A DNA stretch of 58,190 nt from positions 1-58,190 of IMG/VR virus record IMGVR_UViG_3300027861_000036; one strand, given 5' to 3'. Below, in pieces: positions 46,501 to 54,920 of the stretch. A model generated the notes under the pieces. The model saw nothing but the letters and a program-made list of their open reading frames with translations, had not been told where the DNA came from and made no database searches. A program made the position numbers and the translations under genes. Source of the stretch: a virus. Position 1 is the first letter of the stretch; each line of letters begins with the position of its first letter.

Positions 46501-48788
46501 CTAAGGGTGCTGCTAAAGATATCAGTAAGGAATTTACTGAAGAATTTGTAAATGCTGATGAAATAGCAGAGATGAAAGCAATGCTTAAAAGTATGAACGA
46601 TGATCCAGCTTTTAAAGAATTGTCTGAAGCAACTGATCTGGAAGGCATGTCAAAAGCGGTTAAAAATATGAGCCAAAGAGATGTTGATGCCCTTGAAAAA
46701 TCAATGGATGATTGGGTAAAAAAAACAGATGCTGATGAAATAATACCTCAAGAACTGGAGAACCAACAATATTGGATAGAAAAAGCAGGGAAATCCTTCC
46801 CAAATGCAAGGAGAAGTGAAGATTATGAAAATTTGGGTATGTTTGACCATTTTGAAGATTGGCTAAGAAAAAAAGGACAGGTTCATCAAGCAAAAAAATC
46901 AGGTAAAAAAAGAATAAAACAAGAAAGGAAACTTTTAGAAGATGAGGGTTATCCTAAAGGAATGACAGATGATCAAGTATGGCATGCAATAGAGAGAAAA
47001 AGGCTGGATTATTTGCAATTGGGTAGGATAAGAGATGATGTTCGTGGAAACATAGGAAAAGGGGGGAGACAGAAATGGGAAATAGATCCAGATCACAAAC
47101 AATGGTGGGAGAAAAGTGTAGTAGAACAAGAACAAGATGTTTGGGATGAAGCACACAAGAGATGGCGGTCACCCTATGATCCTCAAACGGGAAAAATGAA
47201 AGTTGATTGGCAGGTTAATAGTTTAGATAGAGATTTGTTGAAGGGTTCTACTGAAGATTTTGAGGAATTAATGGATTATATGAAAAACTTTAAAAAAACC
47301 GGTGGTATGATACGTAAAACACAAAATAGAAATTTAGATAAATATCAAGGTATTACAAGAAGTGAAGTGGGTAAAAAAAAGAAAGATCCACGTTTGTATA
47401 ACTGGTCAAATCTGGAAGATAAACAAGCACATTACGAACATTGGCCAAATGTATTTGCACAGGAAGAGGAGAGAAGGCAAAGCAGATTATTAAATGATCC
47501 AGAGTTTAGATTTACTGAAGGTCAGGATTTAGGTATAGACTATAGACTTGATAACCCTAATGAAAGATATGGTGATAGAGCAAATGCAAATTTTATGGCA
47601 TTCTATAACCAACAAGGTAACCGTATGTTTAGAGAAAAAGCTATACCTAATGCAGAGATGTTAAGGGAGTTTGTGCAAAAAGCTGGCAGTGATGCTGGTA
47701 CACCTGAAAGTATGGCAAGACAACGTGCATGGTTAAATCAAAATTATCCAAATTTAGATGCTAGAAATACTAGATTCTTAAGACAACAAAGGGGTGGTGG
47801 TCTACCAAGTTATCAGATAGAAGGAGAAATACCAAATCAAAAAACTATGGATTATCTAGCTGGTAAATATAATCAAACTGCTACAGATGGTATATATAGA
47901 GATTTTGATAAAATTGAGAAACCTAATATAAAGGAGTTATTTCGCAGGTATAATGAAATGTATGTAGAAAAAGAAGGAATGCCATTTACTACTATAGGAA
48001 CGGCACCGATTACAGCTAAAGATGCTGCATTGACGGGTAACTATGCACAGTATATGAGAGAAAATCCAAACATACCTGTTCAAACAATACATACTCAAAA
48101 TAGTACTATACCGCCAGCTTTGCAAAGACAAAGGGGTGGTGGTGATAAATATAGAACAAGAAATATACCACCTATATCTCTTATATATGAGCATATGTAT
48201 AAAAATGATCCTAAACCTAGCAGTAATTGGCTACAACATATAAAAGATAGTTACCCTAAAGGAGGGTATAGAGGTTCGCAAGATTTCCCACCTTATCTTA
48301 CAGAATTTTATGCAGATGCGGAAGCCTTTAAACCAAAAAGAGGAGGTTTTGTAGATGAGTGGGGAGAACCTTTACCAGATAATTGGGAAAGAAGATGGCC
48401 GGGTAGAAGGCGTGAAGATGCATTTTGGAATGTTCATTCTAAAAATGATTCTATGGGTGATGCTCCTTTTGACCCTTTAAAACCAAGGAAAGGACAAGAA
48501 GATAAATGGGAACAACTTAAAGAAAAAGTAAGATTTAATCATAGAAATGATGAGACATGGATGGACTATAGTGATCCAAGTATTACTCGTCCAAAAGGTT
48601 ACAAAAAAGGTGGTAACATAGATTATGGAAACTACATGCCTGTAGATATGTATGGTCATCAAAATGCTTTTAGTACATTTAGAAGACCTGTATATCAATA
48701 TGGTGGACAACCAACAAACATAGTAGAAGTTGATGATAGAATGATTCAAAAATTAATTGCAGCTGGTGCTGACATAGAATACTTATAA
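43503..48788 (+). CDS. Giant cargo/ejection protein with repeated QxGG motifs (1,761 aa)
   Basis: A 1,761-residue protein with a lysine/glutamine-rich start (KKINKKSLKQQGGQS) and a poly-Q tract to about residue 45. A calcium-loop-like DKDGDGFADGW is near residue 280. Residues about 490-572 alternate like outer-membrane beta strands (GNIGDRLNLRGGFGSNF; ITYQANPSISLSADMGG). QxGG/AQxG motifs occur at Q12, Q124, Q204, G425, Q578, Q733, Q1429, Q1543, G1703 and Q1732; three are followed by a LPxYQxxGE-like tail shared with the preceding protein. The middle and C-terminal thirds are charged helices. No enzyme motif is seen. Family membership rests on motif sharing and context with crAss-like cargo proteins. 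Confidence 0.65.
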   Translation: MKKINKKSLKQQGGQSVNPQQQQMMQQQQQQQQQQGQQQQQDPTAELAASFSEMVDSGYEPKQVIMQFIEYEVPEELIYQTLLRVGYSEDDVQALFTQVSEEVQQTSNEQRSMMQPQQQMSQAQRGVESEPHPLDDRGQSYDQGNNEGYWPTPKKEPRWSIPINKAPFNSDKDRKTWIQAQKNLRRMEAIEKEILAEENIRRAQYGKEHQYNIKQDEGIVNNYGARVRNWMSQIDPSAGYNRGDTLSKGLKLAQTLGDTFKPKYSFSRGMNPFSKKDKDGDGFADGWFMDSKKKNLLKKNLRQRDKKIRKLQGRSIKIHENDPNKYRFNSMGDFITTQQYDDDVKKYSTAQFVSPTNSYKGYAYDSDPTPYMTPQQKKDYWQHKQEFGTVGDFWKDPVTGKSKKPKKQKKSKWHYMDFMKGYKYGGDLDRYQVLGETPLPLDLKNDLAGTFLPPLDDNFEAWNLDEWQKRKNSYKNKALSIALPIKPEAGMRGFFEGFDIKGSGNIGDRLNLRGGFGSNFNAQDPKIKYNAGITYQANPSISLSADMGGNQKGISNYKFGLKWKHPKKSTKNHVYKYQAGTETPLSPLEPITFKDWYRKNLYRNSGIPPSELNALYEKETGYDANSPAVDVDGTKPWTSPEFMPPKITDPNKSKRTWNQIGNVVGKVGEIGYQAADFVNEAAKAWQDLAKPVHTADDLYDITQNPAGGQGYWDVNSGYLQQPEKTLEGYGWAQRGGSLPRFQALGSVNQNTLNPDIYGQRILGNTPIDYRDPKLAAMLSAMQAQKKGVSRGVTGISNTPKKLPRSFVPASESTSTQGPIILTDQELKNKNWRENVLPTLSAERQQQFNDYEAQKKKDNSTFASRLMEAPGVFLDNTFGTSADPNVVAPTVLPTDPRFYDQVFQGMNMATTIPAYINSYADYISGKREDPQDWRGIFPSGIQEKLGKKDGEQNNIINSLRNDPDFCKKYPLRCAAEEMGLGFWGLPGRLGKKVTGKLAKGSKGAAKDISKEFTEEFVNADEIAEMKAMLKSMNDDPAFKELSEATDLEGMSKAVKNMSQRDVDALEKSMDDWVKKTDADEIIPQELENQQYWIEKAGKSFPNARRSEDYENLGMFDHFEDWLRKKGQVHQAKKSGKKRIKQERKLLEDEGYPKGMTDDQVWHAIERKRLDYLQLGRIRDDVRGNIGKGGRQKWEIDPDHKQWWEKSVVEQEQDVWDEAHKRWRSPYDPQTGKMKVDWQVNSLDRDLLKGSTEDFEELMDYMKNFKKTGGMIRKTQNRNLDKYQGITRSEVGKKKKDPRLYNWSNLEDKQAHYEHWPNVFAQEEERRQSRLLNDPEFRFTEGQDLGIDYRLDNPNERYGDRANANFMAFYNQQGNRMFREKAIPNAEMLREFVQKAGSDAGTPESMARQRAWLNQNYPNLDARNTRFLRQQRGGGLPSYQIEGEIPNQKTMDYLAGKYNQTATDGIYRDFDKIEKPNIKELFRRYNEMYVEKEGMPFTTIGTAPITAKDAALTGNYAQYMRENPNIPVQTIHTQNSTIPPALQRQRGGGDKYRTRNIPPISLIYEHMYKNDPKPSSNWLQHIKDSYPKGGYRGSQDFPPYLTEFYADAEAFKPKRGGFVDEWGEPLPDNWERRWPGRRREDAFWNVHSKNDSMGDAPFDPLKPRKGQEDKWEQLKEKVRFNHRNDETWMDYSDPSITRPKGYKKGGNIDYGNYMPVDMYGHQNAFSTFRRPVYQYGGQPTNIVEVDDRMIQKLIAAGADIEYL
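43559..43627 (+). repeat. CAA/CAG repeat encoding poly-Q
   Basis: A near-continuous run of CAA and CAG codons encoding about 20 glutamines with occasional M and G. Similar but shorter CAA/CAG-rich tracts occur in the portal (11011-11080) and the next gene (49440-49640). Mixed codons argue against simple slippage alone. Confidence 0.8.
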
Positions 48789-48790
48789 TT

Positions 48791-51634
48791 ATGAAAAAGA
48801 TAAAAGTAAATTCATTACCTGAAGGTTTTAAAGTCATAAACGGCAGAATTGTTGAAGCTAAAAAACACGGTGGTAATACTACTGGTGACCAATCTCAATT
48901 TGGTTTAGTAACAACTGGTACTAATTCTTCAGAAAATATAGATGAAACATCTGTTAGGTATAGTCTAATGCGTGTACCTAAAGATGAAGCAAACATAGAA
49001 GCTGAAGGAGGAGAAACTGTTCTTACAGATCTTAATGGTGATGGCAAGTTTGGTCTTTATGATATTAGAGGTCCAAGGCACAATAAAGGTGGTGTCCCTT
49101 TAAACTTACCCCCACAATCTTTTGTCTTTTCAGATTTTAATAAACTTCTCTTTAATAAGAAGGAAATGGCAGAGTTTGGTCTTGAGACTAAAAAAAGATT
49201 AACCCCTGCTAAAATATCTAAGAAGTACGGGCTTAATGAATATCATGGTAAAATCAATGATGATTATGCAGATGATATTCAAGTGACAAGTGCTGAATTA
49301 ATGTTAGCTAAAAACGGAGGACAATTATCTAAATTAGCTTTTATGCAAGAAGCTAAGAAGAATTTTTCTGATGGTGTCCCTGTATCATCACATCCTTATT
49401 TAATTTCTATAGGTGAAGACCCTATAGAGTTTACAGCAAAGATTGAAGAGATTTCAAGACAGCAGGCTCAACAACAAATTATAGAAGGTCTTCCACCAGA
49501 ACAACAAATGCAGATAGCTCAGTTACAGCAGTATATGCAACAAGTAGATCAGCAGCAGCAAGGACAGCAACAAGGACCTCAAGACCAAGGTATGCAGATG
49601 CCTCCTGAGATGCAACAGATGCAAGGTATGCAACAAGGAATGCCTCCTCAAGGTCAGGGTATGATGCCTCCACCTCCTGATATGAATCCTCAACAGATGG
49701 CACAAATGGGTTATGAGATGCAAGATATGGGAGAGTATAATCCATATGATATGCCTATGGCTCAACAAGGAGGAGGTGGGTTCTGGGATATATTAAAAGA
49801 GGCAGGTACAGGTGTTTATGACGAAATGCAAAAACAAGAAGAAGAAAGAAGAAAGAATGCAAAAATAAAAGACCAAGAAGAGAGGATAAAGAGATTAATT
49901 CAAAGATTGGACAATGAAGGTATTTTACCAGATGCGGTAAGAAATAATCCTGAATTATTATTAAATAGAGATATAAGAGAGGCGTTACGAGCTGCATCTG
50001 AAAGTTTAAATGACCTTGATCAGTATGATCCACCACTAACAGTGGAAGAAGTTGCATCTAATGTTAATGATCTAGTAAATCAACAAGCACAAGAATTACC
50101 TAATTATACAACACAAAGTACAACGCAAACTACAACACCAGGCCCAGATCCTGATGATCCAAAAAAGAAAAAGAAAAAGAAAAGGAATGGTAAAAAAACA
50201 GAAAGAGCATATGATCCAGATATAGATGATGAAGGTTTTCATAGAGCTGAAGATGTAAAGGTAGGTGAGGAATACTATCAGCCAGTTCAACGTCAAGGTC
50301 CTGAAGGATATGGTGGTGCCAGTAAAAATGTAACAGGTTATGAAGAAGGATGGGAGAAAAAATATGATAAGTATGAAGAATTAATGGAAGCTATTGAAAA
50401 AGTAGATGGACAAGGGGAAATAAAAGAAGTACGTGACTTTCAATTATGGCATAATAATGAGTATATTCCTAATACAGTTAAGGAGTATGGAGAGCAAATG
50501 AAAGCTGCAGGTAAATCTTGGACAACAGCAGATGAAACTTATTGGGTAAATAAACTTCTTAAAGAGCATGGTTTTGATTCTACCAAAGATGGTAGACATT
50601 TAGATGGTAAATGGGGTACATTTACATCTTCAAGAAGACCTTTTCAATTTGACCCTATTACAAACGAACCTGTTAAACAACCTGAAACACCAGTTGAACC
50701 AGTTGAACCAAAAGTTAAAAAACCATTAGAAGTACCGGATTATGCATCTACTTATAGACCTCCTGTATGGGCTCCTTGGATGCAAGACTTAATATTAGAG
50801 GATGCTATTGCAGATACAAGAATTAATAAATATGGACCTTGGCAACCACCTGTTCAGAAACCTGAATTAGATTATGTGTTAGAAGATCCTACAAGAGGTA
50901 TAGCAGCTCAAAATGAACAATTTAATATAATGGCTCAAGGAATGGGTGCTATTATGGGATCTCAACAATATGCTGCAAACATGGCAGAACAACAAGGAAA
51001 AAATGCTGCAAATTTAGCTAACTGGATTGGTTCTGTAAATAACAGGAATGTTAGCACTATAAATAAAACCTTTGGTCAACAAGCTAAATATGATTGGATG
51101 GCTAACCAAGAACAAGACAGAAGGAGCGTTGCAGTTCATGATGGATGGAATAAAACAAATGAGCTTTATGACCAACAGATAAATGCCAGAAATAAAGCTG
51201 CTGCAGAACAAAGGGTTAATACAATAACAAATGCTGCAAACACCTTTAATTTAAATACTATAAATCCTTATTATGCCATAGACCCTAGAACAGGAGGTAT
51301 AATAAATCAGATTAATAGTAAAGCCTGGGATTATGCTGAACAACCAACAACTCAAAGTCTTGCAGTAAGAACGGGTCAATTTGTTAGGGATTATGAAGCA
51401 GAGAATCCTGGAAAAACACCTTCAGATAAAATGATAGAAACATGGATGAAGAATCAGTATCCTCAACAACAAACAACTCAAGAAACAAACATGCAAAGGT
51501 GGTATAATAATCAACCTTCAGGAGGTTTTGATAGTAGAAGAGGATATTCACAAGCAGGTGGTCAATATATGCAAGAAGGGGGAGAAGTAAAACCTATAAT
51601 TGTTCCATTTTTTATAGGTGCTACAGGAATATAA
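48791..51634 (+). CDS. crAss-like cargo/virion protein with Ca-loop motif and Q/M/P-rich centre (947 aa)
   Basis: A 947-residue protein two bases after the preceding stop. The first 230 residues include ETVLTDLNGDGKFGLYDI (D80, N82, D84: EF-hand-like loop), then GPRHNKGGVPLNLPPQSF and VFSDFNKLLFNKKE, a block I recall from large virion proteins of crAss-like phages. Residues about 220-330 are low-complexity Q, M and P. AQQGGGG and the C-terminal AQAGGQYMQEGGEVKP carry the GG motif shared with the two upstream proteins. A lysine-rich patch (KKKKKKKRNGKK) lies near residue 460. The C-terminal half is helical and aromatic-rich. Probable cargo protein; exact role unknown. Confidence 0.7.
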   Translation: MKKIKVNSLPEGFKVINGRIVEAKKHGGNTTGDQSQFGLVTTGTNSSENIDETSVRYSLMRVPKDEANIEAEGGETVLTDLNGDGKFGLYDIRGPRHNKGGVPLNLPPQSFVFSDFNKLLFNKKEMAEFGLETKKRLTPAKISKKYGLNEYHGKINDDYADDIQVTSAELMLAKNGGQLSKLAFMQEAKKNFSDGVPVSSHPYLISIGEDPIEFTAKIEEISRQQAQQQIIEGLPPEQQMQIAQLQQYMQQVDQQQQGQQQGPQDQGMQMPPEMQQMQGMQQGMPPQGQGMMPPPPDMNPQQMAQMGYEMQDMGEYNPYDMPMAQQGGGGFWDILKEAGTGVYDEMQKQEEERRKNAKIKDQEERIKRLIQRLDNEGILPDAVRNNPELLLNRDIREALRAASESLNDLDQYDPPLTVEEVASNVNDLVNQQAQELPNYTTQSTTQTTTPGPDPDDPKKKKKKKRNGKKTERAYDPDIDDEGFHRAEDVKVGEEYYQPVQRQGPEGYGGASKNVTGYEEGWEKKYDKYEELMEAIEKVDGQGEIKEVRDFQLWHNNEYIPNTVKEYGEQMKAAGKSWTTADETYWVNKLLKEHGFDSTKDGRHLDGKWGTFTSSRRPFQFDPITNEPVKQPETPVEPVEPKVKKPLEVPDYASTYRPPVWAPWMQDLILEDAIADTRINKYGPWQPPVQKPELDYVLEDPTRGIAAQNEQFNIMAQGMGAIMGSQQYAANMAEQQGKNAANLANWIGSVNNRNVSTINKTFGQQAKYDWMANQEQDRRSVAVHDGWNKTNELYDQQINARNKAAAEQRVNTITNAANTFNLNTINPYYAIDPRTGGIINQINSKAWDYAEQPTTQSLAVRTGQFVRDYEAENPGKTPSDKMIETWMKNQYPQQQTTQETNMQRWYNNQPSGGFDSRRGYSQAGGQYMQEGGEVKPIIVPFFIGATGI

Positions 51635-51636
51635 AC

Positions 51637-51665
51637 CTTTAAAGTGTATGCAATACATTTTAAAG
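51637..51665 (+). terminator. 13-bp hairpin after the 947-aa gene
   Basis: CTTTAAAGTGTAT (51637-51649), loop GCA, ATACATTTTAAAG (51653-51665) with one G-U. No T-run follows, so it could be an mRNA processing or stability site rather than an intrinsic terminator. Confidence 0.5.
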
Positions 51666-51692
51666 ATTCAATAAATTATATTAATTTAGATT

Positions 51693-54600
51693 ATGGCAAC
51701 ATATGTACCGGGTATTCCAAGCTATATGCCAACATGGAAAACCTTCACACCAGACTATAAGTTTCTAAGTGATGTTTTAGAAACAAAGACAAATAGATAT
51801 AACACTAACCATAAAGAAATTAACGATCTTTATAGTAAGGTTGTTTATGCTGATTTATCAAGAGAGGATACTCAAAATTTAAGAGATCAATATGCTAATG
51901 GATTAGGTGCTCAAATGCAAAAAATAGCAGGTATAGATTTATCTATAATGCAAAATGTAGATGCTGCTAAAGCATTGTTTAAACCTTTTTATGAAGAAGA
52001 TATAATAGTAAAAGATCTTGTACACACAAAAAATTTAGCTACACAGCAAAGACAGGCTGAAGCTATGAGAACATCTTTAGATGATGAAATAAGAAGACGT
52101 TATTGGTCTACAGGCATGGAGGTTTTACAATTTAAACATCAGGATTTTATTAATGCTACAGAAGAAGAAGCATTAGCTATGCCTTTGCAAAAATTTGTAC
52201 CAGATGCAGATCTTTATAATATGACAATGAAGTATTTAGAAGGTCAGGGATATAATGTAACATTACCATCTGAAAGCCCGGATGGTAAATGGATAGTAAA
52301 AACCACTAATGGTGCTGTAATAACTAAACAAGCATTAGCAGATGCAACAGCAGCATTAGCAGATGATCCTTTAGTACGAAAAGCTTATGAAGCAGATGCT
52401 TATGTAAGATCAAGAAAACATGCAGATAAAGCAATGGAAGAAGGGTCTGCTGCATCAGTAACAGAGGGGATGGCACAATGGGGCAGAACTGAAATAGAAA
52501 ACACAACAAAGCAAATAGGTACAAAAGTAATTGAACTGGAAAAACAAAAAGTTTACTTATCAAAGCAAAAAGGAAAGTGGGATAAGTATGATAAAAAATA
52601 TGGTATTATACCCGGTAGTCCTGATGATGTAAACAGACAAAAAATATTAAGTGCTTTAGATGCTACAAATGTAGATATAAACAGATATACCAAAGCAGCA
52701 GAAGAAGCTACACAATTGATGACTGATGGTGATGATAAGCAGATAATAAACAGAGCTTATAACATTTTTATGGCTAATAATATTAATGGTGATATAGCTG
52801 AAGCAGCATTAAATTATAGTAATAAAACTAAAAAAGTAGAGCTTGAGGTTAATCAATATAAAATGAATGAGATTAAATTTAATCAAGATATCTATTTAAA
52901 AAACTTAGGGCATCAGCATAGAATGTCTGAAATTAAATTTAAACAAGATTTAGAGGATGCAGCAAAAGAAGAAGAAAATAGATTAAACCAAGCTGTACGA
53001 GATATTTTAACAGGTGGCACTGGAAGCAGTATGGGAGATGCAACTATACCTTTAGGATCACGTGATCCGGATTATGTAGGTGATTATCAAAACGGAGTGG
53101 TAAAAGATAATACAGAATTAGTTAATGATGAAGCACAAGCTGTAGCTGAACTTTTAGCAGAAAATTCAACTGATGAGCAAAAACAAAGTAATGAATATGT
53201 TTTAGATGGGGAATGGGCAGGTGAAGGTGCAACTATAATAAATAATGATGATGGCACTGTAACAACAAAGGTGAGCGGGGTTAATTTACAAAGTGTATTA
53301 GCAAATGAACAAAACAGAGAAGCTTTTCAAAATCTATATCAAATAAAATCTTCAGAGGTTAGTAATATAGACAAGCAAGCATCTCCAGATGATAAAGGTG
53401 TAATTGCAAGCAACTTTAATAAATTTAGAAATTTAAGAGATAGAAGATTTAAGTTAGAAGATGCAGATACCAAGTATAATGAAATGCTTTATAAAAATTG
53501 GCAGGAATTAACTAAAAAAGTGACTAAAGCAAGTGTTGAATATGATGGAACAGTTTCTGAACCAACAACGTATGATGAGATATTAAAAAGTATTTTTGGT
53601 GTGAGAGCTGGTGATGATCCTTCAATATTAGATCCTGTTACAAGCTATTTGTTTGGCCCAGAAGTAGCTAAAAATCAAGCAGCTTCTAGGATAAGAAAAA
53701 GAACAAAAATAGAAGAAGAAGAAGAAAGAAAGCATATTGCTATTAATAAAGCGTTATTTAAAACAGATAATAATGGCAAAAATCCAAGATTAAGAACACA
53801 AGAAGAATATGCTAACTATCTTATAAAAGAAAATCCTGAATTAGGAGATTTAATGTCAGCAGAAAATGAAAACACAGTATGGAATGCAATAAAAGTTTCA
53901 AGCGGATGGTCAAAACCTTCTGTAAATTATCCACAAGCAGCAGAAGGTCGTTTAAAAGAGCATCTTGTAGAAAAATATAACCAGCATGTAGCAGTATTAA
54001 ATAAAGCTACATCAGGTAGATTTAATATACCTACTTCAGTTGATGATGTAGAAGGAGCAAGTCAACGATATAAAGGCGGGACATGGTCAGATGTGCATGA
54101 TTATGGCTCTAAACCAGGAAATGCTGGAGATATACTTCAACATGGGCCTATAACTCAAGTCATTACACCAGGAAGCTATGATTTAGATCAGGTTATTATG
54201 TTGGATAGTTATGTAGATCAGTTAAAAAATGGACAAGAAAATATCTATAGACTTGCAGATGGAGAAATAGCTGATACTGAAAAAGCAGAAAGAGTATTAG
54301 CTTATGCTAATGAGCATCTGTTAAGAGGTAGTGGCTCAGGAGAGCAAAAAGAAGCATTAACTATAGTATATAATAAAATGACTCCTGGTGGAGATCCTGA
54401 TAATCCTGACCCTACTAATCCTGTTGCTGCATATACAATAAAATTAAACCCTCAAGTTGTAAAAGATTTAACAACAGCAAGTTCAGGTTCAGCACAAACA
54501 AATATTCTTGACGCAGGTGATCTTGCTAATTATTCTACTATTAAAATAGAGTTTCCGTTAGAAAGTGATTTAAGCCCCTATAGTGTTGAAAATCAAAAGT

Positions 54601-54914
54601 TTTCAGCAGTAGATTATAAATTAAAAGCATCAAAAAATGGTTCATATTCAGAAACTATACCTAATGGGGGATCATACACAGTACGTCAAACAGCAGGTGG
54701 TGTATGGATAGATGTACAACCTATGAATTTTAAAAAAGGAGGTGATAATAATGCATGGGGGATGTATGCAGATGATTGGATACCAAAACAGCTAGGAAAT
54801 AAAAAGGACTGGGATAAAAATATAGATGCAGCTGTAGCTAAATTATTAGAATTTTCTAATATTAATACAATTAATAAAAGAGCTAAAGCTCTTGAGCTAA
54901 GAAATAAAAAATAA
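51693..54914 (+). CDS. Conserved crAss-like cargo/virion protein (1,073 aa)
   Basis: A 1,073-residue protein whose N-terminus is characteristic of a conserved crAss-like virion family: MATYVPGIPSYMPTW, then FTPDYKFLSDVLETKTNRY and NDLYSKVVYADLSREDT, GLDLS-type AGIDLSIMQNVDAAKALFKP and IIVKDLVHTKN. Residues 1-230 read as this helical domain; a long coiled coil spans about 260-440 (IGTKVIELEKQKVYLSKQKG; KFNQDIYLKNLGHQHRMSEI). A beta-containing C-terminal part ends with a basic tail (KALELRNKK). It lacks the AQxGG motif. Likely one of the proteins stored in the head or tail and ejected with DNA. An A-rich SD-less leader precedes the start. Confidence 0.75.
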   Translation: MATYVPGIPSYMPTWKTFTPDYKFLSDVLETKTNRYNTNHKEINDLYSKVVYADLSREDTQNLRDQYANGLGAQMQKIAGIDLSIMQNVDAAKALFKPFYEEDIIVKDLVHTKNLATQQRQAEAMRTSLDDEIRRRYWSTGMEVLQFKHQDFINATEEEALAMPLQKFVPDADLYNMTMKYLEGQGYNVTLPSESPDGKWIVKTTNGAVITKQALADATAALADDPLVRKAYEADAYVRSRKHADKAMEEGSAASVTEGMAQWGRTEIENTTKQIGTKVIELEKQKVYLSKQKGKWDKYDKKYGIIPGSPDDVNRQKILSALDATNVDINRYTKAAEEATQLMTDGDDKQIINRAYNIFMANNINGDIAEAALNYSNKTKKVELEVNQYKMNEIKFNQDIYLKNLGHQHRMSEIKFKQDLEDAAKEEENRLNQAVRDILTGGTGSSMGDATIPLGSRDPDYVGDYQNGVVKDNTELVNDEAQAVAELLAENSTDEQKQSNEYVLDGEWAGEGATIINNDDGTVTTKVSGVNLQSVLANEQNREAFQNLYQIKSSEVSNIDKQASPDDKGVIASNFNKFRNLRDRRFKLEDADTKYNEMLYKNWQELTKKVTKASVEYDGTVSEPTTYDEILKSIFGVRAGDDPSILDPVTSYLFGPEVAKNQAASRIRKRTKIEEEEERKHIAINKALFKTDNNGKNPRLRTQEEYANYLIKENPELGDLMSAENENTVWNAIKVSSGWSKPSVNYPQAAEGRLKEHLVEKYNQHVAVLNKATSGRFNIPTSVDDVEGASQRYKGGTWSDVHDYGSKPGNAGDILQHGPITQVITPGSYDLDQVIMLDSYVDQLKNGQENIYRLADGEIADTEKAERVLAYANEHLLRGSGSGEQKEALTIVYNKMTPGGDPDNPDPTNPVAAYTIKLNPQVVKDLTTASSGSAQTNILDAGDLANYSTIKIEFPLESDLSPYSVENQKFSAVDYKLKASKNGSYSETIPNGGSYTVRQTAGGVWIDVQPMNFKKGGDNNAWGMYADDWIPKQLGNKKDWDKNIDAAVAKLLEFSNINTINKRAKALELRNKK

Positions 54915-54920
54915 AAAATA

